Position numbers and translations under genes: made by a program
The notes under the pieces: generated by a model
The model's input: the letters and a program-made list of their open reading frames with translations, nothing else
Database searches by the model: none
Told to the model about the DNA's origin: nothing
Assembly (NCBI GenBank): GCA_034433795.1
Contig: DAOUAE010000019.1
Span: 27,011-91,010, forward strand
Direction: 5' to 3'
Source of the DNA: DAOUAE01 sp034433795
Lineage (GTDB): Bacteria; Chloroflexota; UBA6077; FW602-bin22; DAOUAE01
Length of the DNA: 64,000 bases
Part shown: positions 60,142 to 64,000 of the stretch, piece after piece
Numbering within the stretch: the first letter of the stretch is position 1
How the letters are laid out: every line of letters begins with the position of its first letter

Positions 60142-61425
60142 ATGATTGTGCAGAACCGTCTGCGCCCCGATGTCTTCCGCCTGCCCATCGAGAAGATCCG
60201 GGCCGGCTACAAGTCCGACGTCTATTTCAACCGAACGAAGTACATTCTCGAGCGCGACAACCACCACGTCCGGGTGACCGTCCAGGTCTTCCAGAAAACG
60301 CCCGACGTGACCGTGGTCGGTATTGACCAGGCTCTGGCCATCCTGTACGTCGGGACCGGGTACTACCGCAACCGGGAGCGGGCTGAGGCCCTCTTCGCCC
60401 GCTACCTGGACCTGGAGCGTCAGGCTTACCGACTCTGGCTGCGTCTCGGGCGCGTCGATTGGGAGACCTTCCTGCCGCTGGCCCGCGAGCGCTTCGAGGT
60501 CAGTCAGGAGCTCGATCGGCTCTGGGTCAGTTGCTTCAGCGACCTCACCATCCGGGCCCTGTACGATGGTGAGCGGGCCGGTCCGCGCGAGCCGGTCCTG
60601 GAGATCGAAGGCGACTACAGCACCTTTGCTCACCTGGAGACACTCTACCTGGGGGCCCTGAGTGCCGGGACGCGGGTGGCCACCAACACCCGTCTGACCG
60701 TCGAGGCGGCGCGCGGCAAGCCGATCCTGATGTTTGGGGCCCGTCACGAAGGACACGAGGCCCAGGCCGGCTCGGGCTATGCCGCCTACGTGGCCGGGGC
60801 GGTTGGGGTCTCGACCGACGAGGGAGCGGAGTGGTGGGGGAGCAAGGGGTTGGGGACGATGCCGCACGCCCTGATCGCCGCCTACGGGGGCGATACGGTC
60901 CTGGCCACCCTCAAGTTCGCCGAGTACATCGACTCTCAGGTCCATCTCACCGCCCTGGTCGACTTTGATAACGATTGTGTGAACACCGCTCTGGCCGTGG
61001 CCCGGGCGCTGGGTGGTCGACTGTGGGGGGTGCGGCTGGACACAGCCGAGGACATGGTCGACCGCTCGATCTGGGAGAAGATTCAGGCGGGCGAGATGGC
61101 GGCCAACGGTCGGATCACCGGGGTAACTCCGGAGCTGGTCTGGCTGGTCCGCGAGGCTCTGGATCGCGCTGGCTACCATCACGTGCGCATCGTGGCCAGT
61201 GGTGGCTTTACCCCTCAGAAGATCGCCGAGTTCGAGCGCCTGGGGGTGCCGGTCGACGTGTACGGTGTGGGGAGCAGTCTGCTCGAGGGCAGCGGTGGCA
61301 AGTACGACTACACCGCCGATATCGTCAAAGTCAACGGGCGCCCGCTGGCCAAGCGCGGGCGCCTCTACCGCCCCAATCCCCGCCTGCACCCGGTCGATCT
61401 GCAGGCCCTGGTGGCCGGGCTCTGA
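60142..61425 (+). CDS. pncB: Nicotinate phosphoribosyltransferase
   Basis: A 427-residue enzyme of NAD salvage that joins nicotinate and PRPP. EGDYSTFAHLETLYLG and MFGARHEGHEAQAGSGY hold the conserved active-site region. TMPHALIAAYGGD contains the phospho-His loop, ALVDFDNDC and VRLDTAEDM follow, and IVASGGFTPQKI is the phosphate loop. ATG was chosen because the family N-terminus (LRPDVFRLPIEKIRAGYKSDVYF) begins at once, and a -10 lies 10 nt upstream. The far longer frame upstream is antisense to pilN. Confidence 0.92.
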   Translation: MIVQNRLRPDVFRLPIEKIRAGYKSDVYFNRTKYILERDNHHVRVTVQVFQKTPDVTVVGIDQALAILYVGTGYYRNRERAEALFARYLDLERQAYRLWLRLGRVDWETFLPLARERFEVSQELDRLWVSCFSDLTIRALYDGERAGPREPVLEIEGDYSTFAHLETLYLGALSAGTRVATNTRLTVEAARGKPILMFGARHEGHEAQAGSGYAAYVAGAVGVSTDEGAEWWGSKGLGTMPHALIAAYGGDTVLATLKFAEYIDSQVHLTALVDFDNDCVNTALAVARALGGRLWGVRLDTAEDMVDRSIWEKIQAGEMAANGRITGVTPELVWLVREALDRAGYHHVRIVASGGFTPQKIAEFERLGVPVDVYGVGSSLLEGSGGKYDYTADIVKVNGRPLAKRGRLYRPNPRLHPVDLQALVAGL

Positions 61426-61597
61426 TCCTTCGGCCGGGCAGTGGGCGCTGGTCGGCGTCTAGATGGTCCTGGCCCGGGACCGGGGCTGGTTCCAGACGAG
61501 AGCGCGAGCCTCGCGGTCCGGCCGTGCCTTCAAAGAGATCCCCCCTCGGTGGTCGCGGGGATCTGGCTGCTGACCGCCTCGGAGTGCCCCAACCCAC
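61426..61597. other. Gap after pncB with a weak hairpin
   Basis: No gene is supported here. GATCCCC and GGGGATC (61537-61563) form a 7-bp stem with a 13-nt loop that may act as terminator of pncB, without a U tract. Confidence 0.4.
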
Positions 61598-61615
61598 CTG
61601 TGACCTGGCTCACAG
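61598..61615 (+). promoter_or_regulatory. Perfect CRP/FNR-type operator
   Basis: CTGTGA-CCTGGC-TCACAG is a perfect palindrome of the CRP family form TGTGA-N6-TCACA. Its centre lies about 42 bp before the start point predicted from the TATAAA downstream, the position used by class II activators. Confidence 0.6.
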
Positions 61616-61636
61616 ACGGCAAAGCCCCTTCAGCCC

Positions 61637-61642
61637 TATAAA
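61637..61642 (+). promoter_or_regulatory. -10 element before the repeat protein gene
   Basis: TATAAA has no recognisable -35, which fits dependence on an activator at the palindrome upstream. The start point would be near 61648 and the leader about 53 nt, with GGCGGGGG before the ATG. Confidence 0.5.
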
Positions 61643-61700
61643 GGTCCCTGCTCCCAATCAGCTATACGAGTAACCTCTGACATTCCAGGCGGGGGATCCG

Positions 61701-64000
61701 ATGGGTTACCGGCGGATCGTCGGCCTTCTTTTCGTGGCCCTGCTGGTGGTGGGGGCGCTCCCTCCTCGCTCTGGCTGGACTGGCGACCGCCTCTGGACCC
61801 CAACGCTGAGCATCAGCGCGGGTATCACCAACCTGGCCGTTTCGCCGGCCTTCGCGGCCGACCGCACGATCTTCGCCACCGGCTCGGCCGGCGTCTACCG
61901 GTCGACCGACGGGGGGCAGACCTGGGTGCGGGTGCTCGCACTGAACTCGCCACGGGCCCTGGCCGTTTCGCCGGCCTTCGCGATCGACCGCACGGTTCTG
62001 GCCGGCTCCGACACCGCTCCGAACGCCGGACTCTTTCGCTCAACCGACGGGGGTGAGAGCTGGACAAAGGTGTTAGATATCTCAGTCACCACCGTCGCTT
62101 TCTCTCCCAGCTTCGCCAGCGACCGTCTCGTGTTTGCGGGAACCTACAGTGGTCTTTACCGATCCACCGATGGCGGGCTAACTTGGGCGTGGTATTCCTC
62201 TTTATTGTACGGCTTTACACCTCTAAAGCTGGTGCTTTCGCCCGGCTTCACCAGCGATCTGTCGATGTTTGCGGCTACGTACGGTCCTTTACTCAAATCT
62301 ACTGATGGAGGTCAAACCTGGACCCAGGTGTTTCCGGTCAGTGGTTGGGCTTCTGTTACAGATCTGGCCATTTCGCCGGACTTCGGAAACGATCAGACGC
62401 TCTTGGTGGCAGTGATGGCAGATTCAAGCGGGGTTTATCTTTCGCCGGATGGGGGCGCCACCTGGACGCGGGTCCTGCGCGGTTCCTATGGAATGGTACT
62501 GGCGATCTCGCCCGCCTTCGCCAGTGACCGGACGGTCCTGGCGGCCACCTACGGTGGCGTGTACCGCTCGACGGATGGCGGTGTGACCTGGACCCGTCTC
62601 GCTACACCGGGGTTTGGGGGGTTTGGCCCCTCCTGCCTGGTGATCTCGCCCGACTTCTCGCGCGATCAGACGCTCTTCGCCGGGGGAGACGTCGTGTATC
62701 GCTCGACCGATGGGGGGACCACCTGGACCGAAAGTTTCCGCCGGCTGCTCAGCGTTCCAGCCCTGGTGGTCTCGCCCGCCTTCGCCAGCGATCGCACCCT
62801 CTTCGTCGGCTCCTCAGAGGGGGTCTACCGCTCTCAGGATGCTGGTCAGACGGCCGTGCTCATTGTGGCCGGTGATGTGCAGGCGCTGGCGATCTCGCCC
62901 TCATATAGCACCGATGGGATAATCCTGGCTGGGACGCGCGATGCCGGCGTCTTTCGGTCAGCCGATGGCGGGGGAAGCTGGGCGGCGGCCACCGGGCTGA
63001 CGAACCTCAACGTCCGGGCCCTGGCGGTCTCGCCGTCGTTCTTAAGCGACCGCACGGCTTTTGCCGCAACAGCCGACGGTATCTTCCGCTCCACAACGTG
63101 GGGTGGCTCCTGGAGCCAGGCCAGTACTGGCCTGACCAATCGGGATGTTCGGAGCCTGGCTGTCTCTCCGACGTTTGCCACCGATCGGACTGTCTGGGCG
63201 GGAACCGCCGCCGGGCTCTTCCGTTCGACCGACGGTGGTCAGACCTGGACCGCCAGCGGGCTCACAGGGCGGATAGTTCAGGCTCTGGCCGTTTCCCCAG
63301 CGTTTGCCACCGACCGAACGCTTCTGGCGGGGACCGCGAATGGCCTCTTCCGCTCAACCGATGGCGGCCAGACCTGGACGGCCAGTGGGCTTGGTGGCCA
63401 GGACATCCGGGCGCTCCTGCTGTTTTCGACGTTTCCTGTCGACCGCCTTGTCTTTGCTGGGGTGTACGATGGTGGGGTCATGCAGTCGACGGATGGCGGC
63501 GCGACCTGGCAGCCCATCAACGAAGGTCTGGTAGATCGGCGCGTTCTGGCGCTGGTCTACCGTCCTCCCTGGGCTCCGTCCCCGTGGGAGACGTCCCGCC
63601 CAGCGGCGCTCCTGGCGGGGATAGAGGCGGGCTGGGTCTGGGAGTATGTCCTCAGCCCTGGCACGCCCACGCCGACCCCCAGTCCATCGCCAACTGCTCC
63701 GACGGCGACGTCTACGCCGACCGGAACCCCAACGTCCTCACCGACGGCAACGCCTATGCCGACCGGCACTCCAACGCCTTCACCGACGGCGACGCCCATG
63801 CTGACCAGAACCCCAACATCCTCACCGACCGCCATGCCGTCGCCGTCTCCGACGGTGACGCCGGTGCCGACCGCGACGCCGACGCCGGTTACCAGTCCGA
63901 CGCCGGTGGCCACGGCGACCCTGACGCCGACCGGGACGCCGACCGCCACGGCGACGGGGACAGCCACCCCGACACCGACCCTGACGCCGACGCCCATCCC
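61701..64000 (+). CDS. Secreted BNR/sortilin-type repeat protein with TP-rich tail (cut by window)
   Basis: The frame is open from the ATG to the window end, at least 766 residues. A signal peptide (MGYRRIVGLLFVALLVVGAL) is followed by about 13 repeats of some 50 residues. Each has a strand like LAVSPAFASDRT and the turn motif STDGGQTWT, with variants SPDGGATWT, SQDAGQTAV and STTWGGSWS. This points to one or two beta propellers like Ycf48/sortilin/BNR proteins, used in binding or assembly outside the cell. From about residue 655 a TPTPTP tail begins and runs off the end. The GC content is lower than in neighbours, most clearly in repeats 3-5. A surface-bound role is inferred. Confidence 0.85.
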   Translation, partial: MGYRRIVGLLFVALLVVGALPPRSGWTGDRLWTPTLSISAGITNLAVSPAFAADRTIFATGSAGVYRSTDGGQTWVRVLALNSPRALAVSPAFAIDRTVLAGSDTAPNAGLFRSTDGGESWTKVLDISVTTVAFSPSFASDRLVFAGTYSGLYRSTDGGLTWAWYSSLLYGFTPLKLVLSPGFTSDLSMFAATYGPLLKSTDGGQTWTQVFPVSGWASVTDLAISPDFGNDQTLLVAVMADSSGVYLSPDGGATWTRVLRGSYGMVLAISPAFASDRTVLAATYGGVYRSTDGGVTWTRLATPGFGGFGPSCLVISPDFSRDQTLFAGGDVVYRSTDGGTTWTESFRRLLSVPALVVSPAFASDRTLFVGSSEGVYRSQDAGQTAVLIVAGDVQALAISPSYSTDGIILAGTRDAGVFRSADGGGSWAAATGLTNLNVRALAVSPSFLSDRTAFAATADGIFRSTTWGGSWSQASTGLTNRDVRSLAVSPTFATDRTVWAGTAAGLFRSTDGGQTWTASGLTGRIVQALAVSPAFATDRTLLAGTANGLFRSTDGGQTWTASGLGGQDIRALLLFSTFPVDRLVFAGVYDGGVMQSTDGGATWQPINEGLVDRRVLALVYRPPWAPSPWETSRPAALLAGIEAGWVWEYVLSPGTPTPTPSPSPTAPTATSTPTGTPTSSPTATPMPTGTPTPSPTATPMLTRTPTSSPTAMPSPSPTVTPVPTATPTPVTSPTPVATATLTPTGTPTATATGTATPTPTLTPTPI
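63660..64000 (+). repeat. Low-complexity Thr-Pro coding tract
   Basis: Degenerate short repeats built on ACGCCGACC-like units code for a Pro/Thr/Ser linker. They reach the window end, so the total length is unknown. Confidence 0.65.

Noticed and set aside
61331..61597. Short leftward open frame after pncB
   Set aside because: Arg/Pro/Gly-rich frame with no ribosome site or promoter, overlapping the pncB end. It is composition noise.

Overview
The window is GC-rich, tightly packed bacterial chromosome with 58 protein genes, two of them cut by the window ends. No rRNA, tRNA, CRISPR array or insertion sequence was seen. The gene set suggests a Chloroflexota-type bacterium. The reasons are inferential: Thr/Pro-rich (TPTPT) linkers in exported proteins, repeats of the STDGGxTW type, an odd type IV pilus PilM/N/O cluster, GT39 proteins with extra beta modules, and a complete 14-gene complex I operon. 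I cannot confirm the taxon without marker-gene phylogeny. Sigma70-type promoters (TTGNNN-N16-18-TANNNT) are easy to see before many transcription units.

Positions 1-8400 hold the ispD start and a membrane PIN/TRAM protein on the minus strand. A plus-strand run follows: prepilin peptidase, galactokinase, RsmG and an M16 peptidase. After it come a polyprenyl-phosphate sugar transferase, a THEP1-type NTPase and a convergent YceI-like lipoprotein. Positions 8600-16200 hold an unassigned protein with a possible PD-(D/E)XK nuclease core, a rhamnose-mutarotase-like protein, a TauE-type exporter overlapping a histone-deacetylase-family enzyme, FtsH with an 81-residue partner, a phosphoribosyltransferase and a metallo-beta-lactamase-fold protein. 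Positions 16200-31300 are rich in cell-surface genes: GT4 and GT2 glycosyltransferases, two tandem flippase-like membrane proteins, UDP-glucose dehydrogenase, a sortase, a GT39 protein with three C-terminal beta modules, and a pair of peptide-type ABC ATPases without permeases. Threonine synthase, an aminotransferase and a metallophosphoesterase lie among them.

Positions 31400-37260 form a minus-strand unit of a NYN-LOTUS protein, guaA and purD, followed by a small coiled-coil membrane protein. It is preceded by a strong promoter and an unexplained leader of about 350 nt. Positions 37300-52540 hold an FmdB-type zinc ribbon gene and the whole nuoABCDEFGHIJKLMN operon, ending in a DUF1355-like glutamine-amidotransferase-fold gene. 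The chain is interrupted only between nuoD and nuoE, by two strong hairpins.

The right end is the most unusual part. It has an isolated FliD-like filament-cap protein, a single-domain response regulator, a hydroxyacid dehydrogenase and a pilus cluster in the order pilN-pilO-pilM. PilN there carries about 680 extra residues (a CNA/carboxypeptidase-regulatory-like domain, two discoidin-like domains and TP linkers), apparently inserted into the last hairpin of its exoplasmic domain. After pncB comes a large secreted 13-repeat protein that runs off the window, preceded by a perfect CRP-type operator placed as in a class II activated promoter. Four genes have a near-perfect -10 hexamer exactly 10 nt before an ATG without a Shine-Dalgarno sequence, suggesting a leaderless or near-leaderless gene class.
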